A stretch of DNA of 64,000 nucleotides from NCBI GenBank assembly GCA_964533945.1, contig CAZHPA010000001.1, positions 124,001 through 188,000 on the forward strand. The letters run 5' to 3'. The position numbers were made by a program, and so were the translations under genes. Shown piece by piece: positions 26,005-35,151 of the stretch; the stretch's first letter is position 1; each line of letters begins with the position of its first letter. The DNA is from CAZHPA01 sp964533945 (GTDB lineage: Bacteria > Bacillota > Clostridia > Lachnospirales > WRBF01). Under the pieces are notes generated by a model. That model was not told the DNA's origin. It saw only the letters and a program-made list of their open reading frames with translations, and ran no database searches.

Positions 26005-26991
26005 TTAAAATTTTACAATATTATTTTGCCAATACATAGCAACAATTGACGGATTGTAACTATAAACCGCCGACCGAACCATATTAAAAATGCTTTTATC
26101 ATATCCATAGTTTAAAAGGGAGCGAAATTCTTTATATTTAATAAACAAAATGGCTTCAAAAAAACTTAAATTCATATCATAATATGCAGAGTTATTATTT
26201 ACTTTAATTCTAAGGTTATCAATTTTTAAAATGTCGTTTCTTAAGTTTAATTCACTTGATTCTAAATTATTTTTGGCAAGTTCAAAATAAATTGCATCTT
26301 TTTTATATAAGCTTGTAAATTCGTCGCTATCTCTTGTATTTATAATTATATCTGCATTTTTTAAAATAGCTTTGTTTCTAACAAACGTGCCAACATTAAG
26401 CCCTGTTTCTTTAAAAATTGAAGCTGCTTTTTCTAAAAACAAATTGCTTTCGGCATATTCTGATATAATAGATAAGTAATTAACGTAAGGATAAATACTA
26501 TCTATAAGCGACATTGTTGTTCCAAAATCCCCATCTATTATAGCTATTTCAGTATTTTTTAACTGCTTTTGCAAGCTATTAAGCAATTTTTCTATAGCTT
26601 GCATAATAAAAAAAGCAACAATAATATTCTTCCCTTCTGCAATTCTAATTATGTTTTTGGGAAATTGAGTGCAAAAAAACGGAGGAGGCAAAACAATTAA
26701 AACATTTAGCTCGATTAAGTCATAAAGCGTTTTTTCGGCTAAATATATCGCTTTATAAATATCGGCTTTTGCCTGTTCCTCCGTTATTGGAAGCTTAACT
26801 AAAACTCCTTTTTGGTCGCCTATTACCATTTCCTCGATTTTATACGGATTAAACGTTCTAATATACCAATCGAAAAGTGTTGTTGGGCATCTTTTTAAGA
26901 TGCTAAATTTCATAGGAATTTCATTAATATTTTGTATAAATTTTATTCTTGCAAACATATTACCATCATTTAGTTTAGCGGAATTATTCAT
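26005..26991 (-). CDS. Protein of unknown function, Rossmann-like, between thyA and dus
   Basis: 328 residues with no signal peptide. I do not recognise the family. Near the middle, KNTEIAIIDGDFGTTMSLID followed by LSIISEYAESNLFLEKAASI and ADIIINTRDSDEFTSL reads like a beta-alpha-beta nucleotide-binding fold of the kind seen in dehydrogenases that check NAD(P). The expected Gly-x-Gly-x-x-Gly is replaced by DGDFGTT. ILKRCPTTLFDWYIRTF near the N terminus could be a distinct small domain. The ATG at 26991 is used because GGGTGAT precedes it; a TTG at 27003 adjoins the dus stop. It is probably cotranscribed with dus and thyA-folA. Confidence 0.7.
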   Translation of the reverse strand: MNNSAKLNDGNMFARIKFIQNINEIPMKFSILKRCPTTLFDWYIRTFNPYKIEEMVIGDQKGVLVKLPITEEQAKADIYKAIYLAEKTLYDLIELNVLIVLPPPFFCTQFPKNIIRIAEGKNIIVAFFIMQAIEKLLNSLQKQLKNTEIAIIDGDFGTTMSLIDSIYPYVNYLSIISEYAESNLFLEKAASIFKETGLNVGTFVRNKAILKNADIIINTRDSDEFTSLYKKDAIYFELAKNNLESSELNLRNDILKIDNLRIKVNNNSAYYDMNLSFFEAILFIKYKEFRSLLNYGYDKSIFNMVRSAVYSYNPSIVAMYWQNNIVKF

Positions 26992-27003
26992 AATATCACC
27001 CAA

Positions 27004-27957
27004 CTAAACTATATGCCAAAAAATGTCCTTTAATTCCAAAAATGTTGTTGCTTTATTAATTTGTACTCTAAGCTTCGTGCAGTTATCTATTCCTTTAACA
27101 TAAAAAGACAAATGTCGCCTCATTTCCCTAACTCCAATGTATTCCCCTTTATATTTAACAAGCATTTCTCCATGTATAAGTGCCATATTAATTTTTTCGG
27201 AAACCGAAGGCTCTGGGAGAAGTTCTCCTGTTTTTAAATAATGAACCGTTCTTTTAAAAATCCACGGGTTACCTTGTGATGCTCTGCCAATCATAACGCC
27301 GTCGCAGCCTGTTTGTTCAAGCATTTTTAGCGCGTCTTGCGGTGAGTTAATATCTCCGTTTCCAATTACAGGTATGTTAACGCATTGCTTAACTTTTGCT
27401 ATAATATCCCAATCGGCAACACCGCTATAATATTGTTTTGCCAATCTTCCATGAACAGAAACAGCACAAGCACCTCCTTCTTGTGCTGCTTTTGCAACAT
27501 CTACAGCAGTTACACTGTTTTCATCAAAGCCTTTGCGTATTTTAACTGTAACGGGCTTGTTAATTGCGTTGCATGTTGCTTTAACTATTTTATATACTAA
27601 ATCGGGGTTTTTTAAAAGCGCCGAACCATCACCATTTTTAACAATTTTAGGAGCTGGGCAGCCTATGTTAATATCTAAAATATCGAATGGATATTTTTCA
27701 ATAATACTTGCAGCTTCAGCTAAAACAGAAGGTTCTGAACCGAAAATCTGTATTGCAACGGGTCTTTCTTCTTTTGATGTTTCAAGCATAGATTTTGTGT
27801 TTTCGTTATTAAATACAATGCCTTTTGCGCTAATCATTTCGCTGAAAACGAGTCCGCAGCCTTGTTGCTTGCAAATTAACCTAAAAGGCAAATCGCAAAC
27901 GCCTGCCATTGGCGCTAAAAAAACATTGCTTTCTAATTTTAAGTTTTTAATCTTCAT
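27004..27957 (-). CDS. dusB: tRNA-dihydrouridine synthase (DusB type)
   Basis: 317 residues. An FMN-binding TIM barrel opens LAPMAGVCDLPFRLICKQQG. INIGCPAPKIVKNGDGSAL holds the catalytic C100. VSVHGRLAKQYYSGVADWD, VIGNGDINSPQDAL and GVMIGRASQGNPWIF are all hallmarks. It reduces uridines in tRNA D loops. The start overlaps the ECF S-component gene by 11 bases. The protein runs to a short helical C-terminal domain as expected. Confidence 0.96.
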   Translation of the reverse strand: MKIKNLKLESNVFLAPMAGVCDLPFRLICKQQGCGLVFSEMISAKGIVFNNENTKSMLETSKEERPVAIQIFGSEPSVLAEAASIIEKYPFDILDINIGCPAPKIVKNGDGSALLKNPDLVYKIVKATCNAINKPVTVKIRKGFDENSVTAVDVAKAAQEGGACAVSVHGRLAKQYYSGVADWDIIAKVKQCVNIPVIGNGDINSPQDALKMLEQTGCDGVMIGRASQGNPWIFKRTVHYLKTGELLPEPSVSEKINMALIHGEMLVKYKGEYIGVREMRRHLSFYVKGIDNCTKLRVQINKATTFLELKDIFWHIV

Positions 27958-28522
27958 AGCTTTTAAACACCTTTTTCGCCGCTTTAATTATTGGAAATGA
28001 AATTATAGTTGAAGCAATTGCTTCGCATATACCTATTAAAACTATGCTTGAAAAAATTGAAGCTAAAAACACTTTTGCAGATGCATTAATTTCCCCTTGA
28101 ATTAATTTATTTCCATATATGAAATAAATCATTGAAAGGCAGCCTATTGTATTTGTTAAGCTTCCTATTGCTGCCCCAACGGCAATTCCCAAATTGTTAT
28201 TTAGCTTATCAAAAAGCTTATATGAAAAATATGTTGTAAATGCAATAAGTATGCGAGGCAAAACCGAAACAAGCGGGTTAATAAAAAATGGGTCAAGTAC
28301 GCCAACTGCCATAGTTAATGCTTTAACTAGCGTTAAAATTCCAAATACTAAACCGACTGCAACGCCCATTGTTAACCCTTCAAGCAATGTTATAACAATT
28401 ATTGGAATATGTGCAATTGTTACACTAACTATTGGAAGTGGTATCATTCCAAGCGGTGTATAAGTTAAAATTATGCAAAGTGCAAGCGCCAAGCCAACCA
28501 TAATTAATTTTCTAGTTTTCAT
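27947..28522 (-). CDS. ECF transporter S component (vitamin-type)
   Basis: 191 residues with about six membrane helices. The N-terminal region TPLGMIPLPIVSVTIAHIPI matches substrate-binding S components of energy-coupling-factor transporters of the pantothenate/unknown-vitamin type. It would associate with a shared EcfAAT module encoded elsewhere. The substrate cannot be assigned and no riboswitch was found in the 160-base upstream region. It overlaps dusB by 11 bases. AAAGGAGG precedes the ATG at 28522. Confidence 0.85.
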   Translation of the reverse strand: MKTRKLIMVGLALALCIILTYTPLGMIPLPIVSVTIAHIPIIVITLLEGLTMGVAVGLVFGILTLVKALTMAVGVLDPFFINPLVSVLPRILIAFTTYFSYKLFDKLNNNLGIAVGAAIGSLTNTIGCLSMIYFIYGNKLIQGEINASAKVFLASIFSSIVLIGICEAIASTIISFPIIKAAKKVFKSYED

Positions 28523-28682
28523 ATTTAATCCTCCTTTAATAATTAAACATAAATAATATCATATTTTGTTTAATTTAGGAAGCCCTGATTGTTTTGTTTA
28601 ATAAATAGCGCCAAATATGTTAGTTCCCTAAATTTGTTATAATTCATAATATAAAGCAGGGTAATGCGAAGGGAATGGTTTT

Positions 28683-29819
28683 GTGGACAATATACAAATA
28701 ATTGTGGAATGCACAATGAATGAGGAGCGAGAAACATTAATTAAAACACTTGGAAATTTAAAGTACAGGCTGCCCTTTATAAATTCATATGTTATTGAAA
28801 TACCCGAAACTTTAATTTCTAAACTTGAAGGCATTGAAGGAATTGTTGCAGTTCATAAAAATGCCAAAATAACAGCACAAATGAATACGGCACGAAGGGT
28901 AGTTAATGCAGACAAAGTTCAAGAATATGGGCTTACCGGTAAAGGCGTTTCGATTGCAATTTTAGATACAGGTGTTTCCCCTGTTTATGATTTAACAAAA
29001 CCTAAAAATCGGATATTAGCCTTTAAAGATTTTATTAACGATAAAAAAGAAAGCTATGATGATAACGGGCATGGAACCCATGTTGCTGGCATTGCCGGTG
29101 GTAACGGCATAAGCTCTGATGGCAGATTTACAGGAATAGCTCCCGAATGCAATATTGTTGCAGTTAAAATATTAGATTGTGAAGGAAGGGGCAATTCTGC
29201 AGATGTGCTTGCAGGGCTTCAATGGATTATAGACAACAGAAATGAATACAACATTAGAGTTGCAAATCTTTCAATAGGAACAGAAGATATTGGAACAAGA
29301 GACCCGTTAGTTAGAGCTGTTGAGGCAGCCTGGGATGCCGGAATAGTTATGACAATTGCAGCTGGAAATAACGGGCCCGAATTTAGTACAATAACTTCTC
29401 CTGGTGTTAGTCGAAAAGTTATAACAGTTGGTGCGTCAGATGACAACAAAGCAGTTCAAATTTGGGGAGATACATTAGAAAATTTTTCTGGAAGAGGCCC
29501 AACTCTTGATTGTATTATTAAGCCTGATGTAATTGCACCCGGAGCAGATATTATTTCTTGCCTATCAGCAAACATTTTTAAACCTACGACATCAAAAAAT
29601 GAATATAAAATAGTTTCCGAGCACTATATGCAATTAAGCGGAACAAGTATGTCAACGCCTATAGTTGCAGGTGCGGTTGCTGTTTTGCTTCAAAAAGAGC
29701 CGCACCTTTCACCCGACCAAGTTAAGCTTAGGCTTAAAAAAAGTTCCACAAGCTTAAATTATTCTCAAAATCAACAAGGTTGGGGCTTGATTAATGTTGA
29801 AAAATTTGTTTTAGGTTAA
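28683..29819 (+). CDS. Cytoplasmic-type subtilisin-like serine protease (S8)
   Basis: 378 residues with no signal peptide. A short N-terminal prodomain-like region (about 1-65) is followed by the S8 catalytic domain. Asp is in SIAILDTGVSP (near 93), His in DDNGHGTHVAGIAGG (near 131) and Ser in QLSGTSMSTPIVAGA (near 322), with the oxyanion Asn in TIAAGNNGP. All three catalytic residues are intact. It resembles intracellular serine proteases and AprX-type clostridial enzymes. The start is the GTG at 28683 after AAGGGA. The gene following it, 27 bases downstream, begins with the duplicated 144-bp module, whose first base directly follows this stop codon. Confidence 0.93.
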   Translation: MDNIQIIVECTMNEERETLIKTLGNLKYRLPFINSYVIEIPETLISKLEGIEGIVAVHKNAKITAQMNTARRVVNADKVQEYGLTGKGVSIAILDTGVSPVYDLTKPKNRILAFKDFINDKKESYDDNGHGTHVAGIAGGNGISSDGRFTGIAPECNIVAVKILDCEGRGNSADVLAGLQWIIDNRNEYNIRVANLSIGTEDIGTRDPLVRAVEAAWDAGIVMTIAAGNNGPEFSTITSPGVSRKVITVGASDDNKAVQIWGDTLENFSGRGPTLDCIIKPDVIAPGADIISCLSANIFKPTTSKNEYKIVSEHYMQLSGTSMSTPIVAGAVAVLLQKEPHLSPDQVKLRLKKSSTSLNYSQNQQGWGLINVEKFVLG

Positions 29820-29963
29820 ACAGATATATTGAAAGGAGGGAAGAAAATGTTGGACAATATTTCAAGCGAAATATCTAAAATTTTGCAAGAAGCAATTAAA
29901 GTTGAACAAAAAAAATTTAATGAATGCCCACCTAGAGAAGTTGAATTTTTAAATGCTCTTAAA
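29820..29963 (+). repeat. 144-bp duplicated 5' module, copy 1
   Basis: From the base after the protease stop to codon 39 of the next gene, this stretch matches 43774-43917 over 144 bases without gaps and with about five mismatches. It includes the ribosome site GAAAGGAGGG and the first 39 codons. Confidence 0.9.
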
Positions 29964-30248
29964 CCATTTGCTGATGCAAGAGGTCAAAGCTCTATGGATA
30001 AAGTTATTGATATGTATAGAACTATGAGCACTGCAAAAAACTTACAAGATGAATTAAAGCATAGCCTAAAATCGTCAGGTTTTAAAGATAATAGAAATGT
30101 TAGAGTTGCAAGCATTCATCAACATGACAGTTCGATACATGAAGATGGCATTTATGACATTGATACGTCTTGCCTGCAAAGAAAAAAGAAAGTTGCTAAT
30201 AGTATTTCAAGCGTTATGCTGCTTATGGCTTTGATGGAAATGTTGTAA
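29847..30248 (+). CDS. Unknown 133-residue protein sharing its N terminus with the M15 peptidase
   Basis: I do not recognise this protein. Residues 1-39 (MLDNISSEISKILQEAIKVE, then QKKFNECPPREVEFLNALK) are nearly identical to the N terminus of the M15 peptidase gene at 43801. The remainder is unrelated: a charged helical part (FADARGQSSMDKVIDMYRTM), a His-rich patch (SIHQHDSSIHEDG) and a hydrophobic C-terminal helix (SSVMLLMALMEML). There is no signal peptide. The shared N terminus looks like a cytoplasmic amphipathic targeting or docking helix. GAAAGGAGGG precedes the ATG. It sits between a subtilase and a superoxide dismutase on the same strand. Confidence 0.75.
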   Translation: MLDNISSEISKILQEAIKVEQKKFNECPPREVEFLNALKPFADARGQSSMDKVIDMYRTMSTAKNLQDELKHSLKSSGFKDNRNVRVASIHQHDSSIHEDGIYDIDTSCLQRKKKVANSISSVMLLMALMEML

Positions 30249-30270
30249 TGTTTGGAAAGGAAGTGTTTGA

Positions 30271-30891
30271 ATGAATGAGCATTATAAATTTCAAAATGTT
30301 CCGCTGCCATATAAATATAATGGACTAGAACCATATATTGATGCAAAAACCGTTATGCTTCACCATGATAGACACTTGCAAAGTTATGTTGATAATTTGA
30401 ATAAAATATTAAAAGACTATAAAGCGTTGCAAAATTTATCTTTGGAACAATTAATTATATATTCCAATAAGCTTCCGCGCGAAATTAGAACAGAAGTTAA
30501 AAATAATGCTGGGGGAATTTACAATCATATTTTTTATTTTAATGGAATGTGTAATGCGGAATTGAAAGCACCAAAAGGCAAATTGGCAGATAAAATTAAT
30601 GAGCAATTCGGCTGCTTTGATAATTTTAAAAATGAATTTAAAAAATATGCTCTTTCAGTTTTTGGTTCGGGGTATGCATGGCTTGTTTCAGATATGCGAG
30701 GAAATATTAAAATAGTTACAACAGCAAACCAAGACACACCAATTGCCTATAATTTAATTCCCATACTATGTATTGACGTTTGGGAACACGCATACTACTT
30801 AAAGCATTATAATAAACGTAACGACTATATAGAAGATTGGTTTAATGTTGTTAATTGGAATCGTGCCGAAAAAATTTATGAACGAATTTAA
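30271..30891 (+). CDS. sodA: Superoxide dismutase, Mn-type signature
   Basis: 206 residues. The N-terminal metal ligand H31 is in MLHHDRHLQSY, with H35 and Y39 as the gateway pair. The second ligand is in YNHIFYF, and the Asp and His ligands are in DVWEHAYYL. The dimer-interface pattern NNAGG together with TANQDTP places the outer-sphere glutamine as in Mn enzymes. The normally Trp-ending N-H-x-F-(Y/F)-W motif reads NHIFYF, so one active-site wall residue is changed. It converts superoxide to peroxide and oxygen; with no signal peptide it should be cytoplasmic. In spore formers, SodA-like proteins can also be coat components. AAAGGAAG precedes the ATG. Confidence 0.9.
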   Translation: MNEHYKFQNVPLPYKYNGLEPYIDAKTVMLHHDRHLQSYVDNLNKILKDYKALQNLSLEQLIIYSNKLPREIRTEVKNNAGGIYNHIFYFNGMCNAELKAPKGKLADKINEQFGCFDNFKNEFKKYALSVFGSGYAWLVSDMRGNIKIVTTANQDTPIAYNLIPILCIDVWEHAYYLKHYNKRNDYIEDWFNVVNWNRAEKIYERI

Positions 30892-31195
30892 AACAAAACA
30901 AATATAAAGCGTCTTGAAGCGAGTGTCATGCTATTGCTAATGACTTTAATGGAAGCTTTGATAGTAAAAGTTTTATGGAACTAAATTAGTTCTATATGTA
31001 TTCACATATACTTGGAAGCTTAAGCTGCACCTAAAACCCCTGCTATAATGTTTTTTCTCCTAGCTATCTTAATTATGCTAGGAGCTGATTTTCTAGGGCT
31101 AAGAAGTTTCAAAATAGGAAATATAAAGTACAATATAATCTAAAACCGCCGACTTTAGTTGTGAGTCTTTTCAGTCGGCGGTAATTCAATATTTT
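30892..31195. other. Non-coding gap with possible gene remnant
   Basis: No intact gene. At about 30923-30957 the plus strand reads ASVMLLLMTLMEAL, close to the C-terminal SVMLLMALMEML of the unknown protein at 29847, and may be a relic of a paralogue. CTCCTAGC and GCTAGGAG near 31057-31084 form an 8-bp hairpin without a T run. The terminator of the large subtilase occupies 31146-31181. Confidence 0.4.
31146..31181 (-). terminator. Terminator of the large secreted subtilase gene
   Basis: CCGCCGACT (31146-31154) pairs perfectly with AGTCGGCGG (31173-31181). On the minus strand it lies 15 bases past the stop and is followed by TTTTA. Confidence 0.75.
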
Positions 31196-34100
31196 TTAAT
31201 CTCCAAATTCGTAGTAGTATTGTATATAAAGCCCGGGCTTAAATGATAATGTTTTTGAGTATGCCTCAAACGCCACTGACCAAGTTCCAACTAATGGCAC
31301 ACGACCACTAGAATTATAGTTTGATGGTGAAAGCTTTGCTGGCGCTATTGGTAATTTCGTTATAGACCAGCCGTTTGGCGCTTCTATCCTGCAATGACTT
31401 AAATCAGAAAACATAACCCCTGATGCTGTTGATATGTTTACTTCCATACCAAAAGCAGTATTAGGAACTGTATTTGCTGCACCGTTATTTTCGCCACCTA
31501 AAATGGTCATATATGCAGTTGGCGACCAAGTTCTAGGTTGACCTGTTATTGTTTCGGGTGAACGAACTGTAATTGAACCACCAGTTGTTGCAATAATTGG
31601 ATCTCCAACTGCAACTAGAAAATGGTTCCCTGTAAATAAATCAGTTATACCCGATTTATTATAAACTTCTAAGTAGTAATAATCGGTAGCTGTAATTTTA
31701 GGAATGGCACTTGTGCGGATTTTTTCAGCATATAGCCAATAATTAATATAATTTTCTTTTCCTTTATGAACGCCACTACCATCTTTGTCGGAATCATAAA
31801 TTACCTCTCCTAAACTTACCTTATCAGATGCTATTTTATAAATTCTAAATCTTAGATTAAAATGGTTTGAAGGTATGGTAATAACCGTTTCAAGCGTAGA
31901 AAGTGGAGAAAATGCTAAAAACTTAAAGAAGCAACCTTCTTTTGCTGGCAAATATTCTCCTAAATAATGGTTTCCTTTTTTTGAGCCAAAATATTGGTTT
32001 TCATATTTTGATAAAGTTACAACGTTTTCAAATCCGCTTATCAATGATTCCAAATTCTGTTTATCACCAGTATTTATGCGATAATTAGTTGAGTTTAAGT
32101 AGGTATTCGCCTCTATAGTAACGTCATATGTAAAGATTGTTTCAGAGGTATTAGGTTTGCTAAGTGTAAACCACTTTTTATGAGATACGGCTTTTACAGA
32201 TGCTCCATCTTCTGGGGTTAAAAATAAGGTGCTAACAGCTGTATCGCTGCCTTGTTGTTTAATGGTAACTTTAGCTCCAGATAGGCCACTTGTTCTTATC
32301 AAAGCTATAGTTGGGTCTGGGGTTTTCGAGTAGTCTACAGTTAACTGGTATGTTTTAGAGTAACTTGCTGAGTTTAATGAGCCGGTAAATGTTTCGCCAA
32401 TATTAGGGGGCAAAGATTCACGCTCTATAGTTAATCTTGCATGAACCGAAAAACCACTTGGTCTATAATGCCGCAATTTTATATAGTATGGCTTATTTGC
32501 TTCTAAATTGTAAGAAATGCAAGAAAATAGTGTTCCATCATAGTCATCATTTTCTAAAATTTTATTTACTAACCCTTGATCTGAATACAATTCAAGATAA
32601 GTGTCATTTGCAGCGCCTGTTCCAGCATAAGGTCCTGTAAAGATTTTATATTTTGCTGTTTGCGTTGGTATAAATTCATACAACATCGTTTGTCCCTCTG
32701 GCAGGCTTACGTCTTTGTAACCCTCGGATATTGCAGATGTGTTTCTATTTATAGTTAATTGGGCGATTACTGGAAATGCTTGAATAGTATTTCTAAATCT
32801 TATGTAATATGTTTCTTGAGCAACAAGGCTTAAGCTAAAGTTTAGTGAAAAGCCATCATATTCAGTCATTTTGGTAACAATTGTACCGGATTTCGAATAC
32901 ACTTGGAAATAAGTAAAAGTTGCACGATTAACCGTTATTAAAGAATAGAAATTATATTCGCCCGTGAAAGAAGGTGTGAATTCGCATGTTGCATCGCCTG
33001 TTGTTGAATAAATATTAGCAGTATTGCCTATAGTTACTTTTTGAAATTCATCAGAAGTTGATGTTACATCAGTTTTTTCAACATAAACTTGATTTAACAT
33101 ACTTATATACTGTTGCTCAAGCGCATAAAATTCAGCCGCTTTACTTGTATAAAATTCATTTACCTCTTCTTCAATTGCGAGCATTCTTGAAAAAAGGTTT
33201 TCTTTGTCATATAGTAAATTTTTATCACTGACTTGCGCGCTAAGTTCTTCAGGTAAAATGCGTAACGCTTGTTCTTGTGCTACAAGTTCTTCAAACTGAG
33301 CGTTCATAGATTCCGATAGTTCAATATTACCGTTTTCATATATAGCTTGGATTGTATTTGTTAAATTATCTTTTAAAGTTTTTAATCGAGCATCGGTTAA
33401 TTTTATATCAAACTTATGTTCTAACTCTGCTGAATCTGATTCTGTCTGAAAATCACTTGGTTTTTTAAGGTTTTGTTCATCGGTTTGGGTTGGGAAAACA
33501 GAACCCGATATAACACCAAGTGCTTTTGCCAAATTAACTGCACCGTGGCCATATGTGCTTTTTTCGCCTAGGTATGTTGCTGTTTCATAAATAGTATTTA
33601 TAAGCTCATAAGATGTTGCATCTTTATTATTTCCTTTTAAGGCTGCAAAAGCGCCTGTTACGTGAGGTGCTGCCATAGAAGTGCCAGACATAGTTGCATA
33701 CTGCCCATCATTTGTAAGGCTAAGTATAGAAACACCCGGTGCAACAATGTCTAAATCTGAATCACGGCTTGAAAAGCTTGCCGCCCTAAAATTTTCATCT
33801 ATTGCGCCAACAGAAACAACTTCAGAATATTTAGCAGGATAAGTTATTGCATTTGCAGTATTGCCATTGTTACCTGCTGCCGCAATAATTATTATTCCAG
33901 CATTTGTTGCCTGCACAATAGCTTCGTGCAACGCCTGACTTTTGTATTCTCCGCCAAAGCTCATGTTTATTATGTCGATTTCGTTGTTAATAGCCCACTC
34001 TATTGCTGCAATTATTGAGCTATAATTTCCGCCACCGTATTTGTCAAGTACTTTTACGGCATAAATTTCAGCATTTGGAACTACCCCAACTACGCCTAAT

Positions 34101-34672
34101 TTATTGTTGCTTGCTGCTATTGTTCCGGCTACATGCGTACCGTGACCGTTATCGTCATCATAGCTTGTTGCATAGTCAACAAAAGAAGCGCCTCCTTTTA
34201 TTGAAATATCAGGATGATTTGACACACCTGTATCAAATACTGCTATTTTCACTTTTTTACCATCATATTTTTTAAGTGTTTGGTCTGCCCCGATAGCAGT
34301 TATGCCAAGTGGAATGATTTGCGAGTTATTTTTTGTGTGATTGGTTGACTTATTAGGTTTATCCCATGATAATATACCCATTTCAAAGTCGGGTTCTACG
34401 TATTCTACATCTAAATCGCTTGTGAGTTGTTCAGCTTCCCAATCAGACAACGCAACAGAAACGATAGGCTGTTTCATATTTTTATTTTTTATTCGTTTTT
34501 TGCTAGAGAAATTGTTAACAAACTCATTCTTGTCCGTCTCAGTTTTAAACTTGACAATATATGATTTCTTGTTAGATACATCTTCGCCCAAATCAGAGGC
34601 GTACAAATTGATTGCAAAAGCATGCACTAGAACAAGCATTGCAACAAAAAATGAAATTAATCTTGTTTTCAA
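31196..34672 (-). CDS. Large secreted subtilisin-like protease (1158 aa)
   Basis: The signal peptide (KTRLISFFVAMLVLVHAFA) is followed by an I9-like propeptide (about 35-95, SYIVKFKTETDKNEFVNNF). The S8 domain has Asp in VFDTGVSNHPD (near 147), His in DDNGHGTHVAGTIAAS (near 178) and Ser in MSGTSMAAPHVTGAF (near 331). A charged helical linker (about 400-560) and repeated beta-sandwich PPC-like modules follow (two near 560-800, with CEFTPSFTGEYNFYS and YEFIPTQTAKYKIF). A beta-rich tail ends the protein. No sorting signal is visible, so it is probably released or held non-covalently. The start is a TTG at 34672 after AGGGAGGA; the upstream in-frame codon at 34696 lies before that site. Confidence 0.9.
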   Translation of the reverse strand: MKTRLISFFVAMLVLVHAFAINLYASDLGEDVSNKKSYIVKFKTETDKNEFVNNFSSKKRIKNKNMKQPIVSVALSDWEAEQLTSDLDVEYVEPDFEMGILSWDKPNKSTNHTKNNSQIIPLGITAIGADQTLKKYDGKKVKIAVFDTGVSNHPDISIKGGASFVDYATSYDDDNGHGTHVAGTIAASNNKLGVVGVVPNAEIYAVKVLDKYGGGNYSSIIAAIEWAINNEIDIINMSFGGEYKSQALHEAIVQATNAGIIIIAAAGNNGNTANAITYPAKYSEVVSVGAIDENFRAASFSSRDSDLDIVAPGVSILSLTNDGQYATMSGTSMAAPHVTGAFAALKGNNKDATSYELINTIYETATYLGEKSTYGHGAVNLAKALGVISGSVFPTQTDEQNLKKPSDFQTESDSAELEHKFDIKLTDARLKTLKDNLTNTIQAIYENGNIELSESMNAQFEELVAQEQALRILPEELSAQVSDKNLLYDKENLFSRMLAIEEEVNEFYTSKAAEFYALEQQYISMLNQVYVEKTDVTSTSDEFQKVTIGNTANIYSTTGDATCEFTPSFTGEYNFYSLITVNRATFTYFQVYSKSGTIVTKMTEYDGFSLNFSLSLVAQETYYIRFRNTIQAFPVIAQLTINRNTSAISEGYKDVSLPEGQTMLYEFIPTQTAKYKIFTGPYAGTGAANDTYLELYSDQGLVNKILENDDYDGTLFSCISYNLEANKPYYIKLRHYRPSGFSVHARLTIERESLPPNIGETFTGSLNSASYSKTYQLTVDYSKTPDPTIALIRTSGLSGAKVTIKQQGSDTAVSTLFLTPEDGASVKAVSHKKWFTLSKPNTSETIFTYDVTIEANTYLNSTNYRINTGDKQNLESLISGFENVVTLSKYENQYFGSKKGNHYLGEYLPAKEGCFFKFLAFSPLSTLETVITIPSNHFNLRFRIYKIASDKVSLGEVIYDSDKDGSGVHKGKENYINYWLYAEKIRTSAIPKITATDYYYLEVYNKSGITDLFTGNHFLVAVGDPIIATTGGSITVRSPETITGQPRTWSPTAYMTILGGENNGAANTVPNTAFGMEVNISTASGVMFSDLSHCRIEAPNGWSITKLPIAPAKLSPSNYNSSGRVPLVGTWSVAFEAYSKTLSFKPGLYIQYYYEFGD

Positions 34673-34935
34673 AATATTTCCTCCCTTTTTAAACAATATT
34701 TTAGCTAGTACTTACTAACTTTATTTTATCTGTTAGTCAATTATATCCTCCTTTCAATTCATGCAATTCCAGCAAATAGGCATATGCATTACAATAAAGC
34801 TAACATATAAAATATATTATGTCAATTAGTATAGTTAATAAATTAACTGTTTGTTTTTTATGTAATTTTTACAAATGAATAATTGACGCAATAACTCCAA
34901 AACACCTAAAACATCCACTAATACCGTTTTTTCCT

Positions 34936-35148
34936 TCAAAACAGCCAGTGGATAACGATTTCCTGTTCGTTTTTTGATGTTTTCTCGCTGATTTCTATAT
35001 AGTCTATAAACTCATTAATTATTTCGTGGGTTAATTTCTTAAAGTTAGCAAACTTTTTCAATAAGCCTTCAACATCGCCTAAAGAATTATAACAGAATTT
35101 TAAGACAGCAATTTCTTTCTTTAATCTAGCTTTACAGCTTTTAGCCCC
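34936..35148 (-). pseudogene. Serine recombinase remnant, C-terminal part
   Basis: The frame reads ARLKKEIAVLKFCYNSLGD, then FKKLTHEIINEFIDYIEISE and EQEIVIHWLF before the stop. This is the C-terminal coiled-coil/DUF4368 end typical of large serine recombinases of conjugative elements. It resumes on the far side of the IS-type insertion from the fragment at 35490-35843, in the same orientation. The catalytic resolvase domain is absent from the window. Confidence 0.7.
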
Positions 35149-35151
35149 TAG

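Noticed and set aside
28523..28682. Possible vitamin riboswitch before the ECF S component
   Set aside because: The divergent interval is about 160 bases and I found no conserved aptamer-like stems on the minus strand.
28637..28834. Minus-strand frame over the subtilase start
   Set aside because: Shadow of the protease prodomain; no independent signal.
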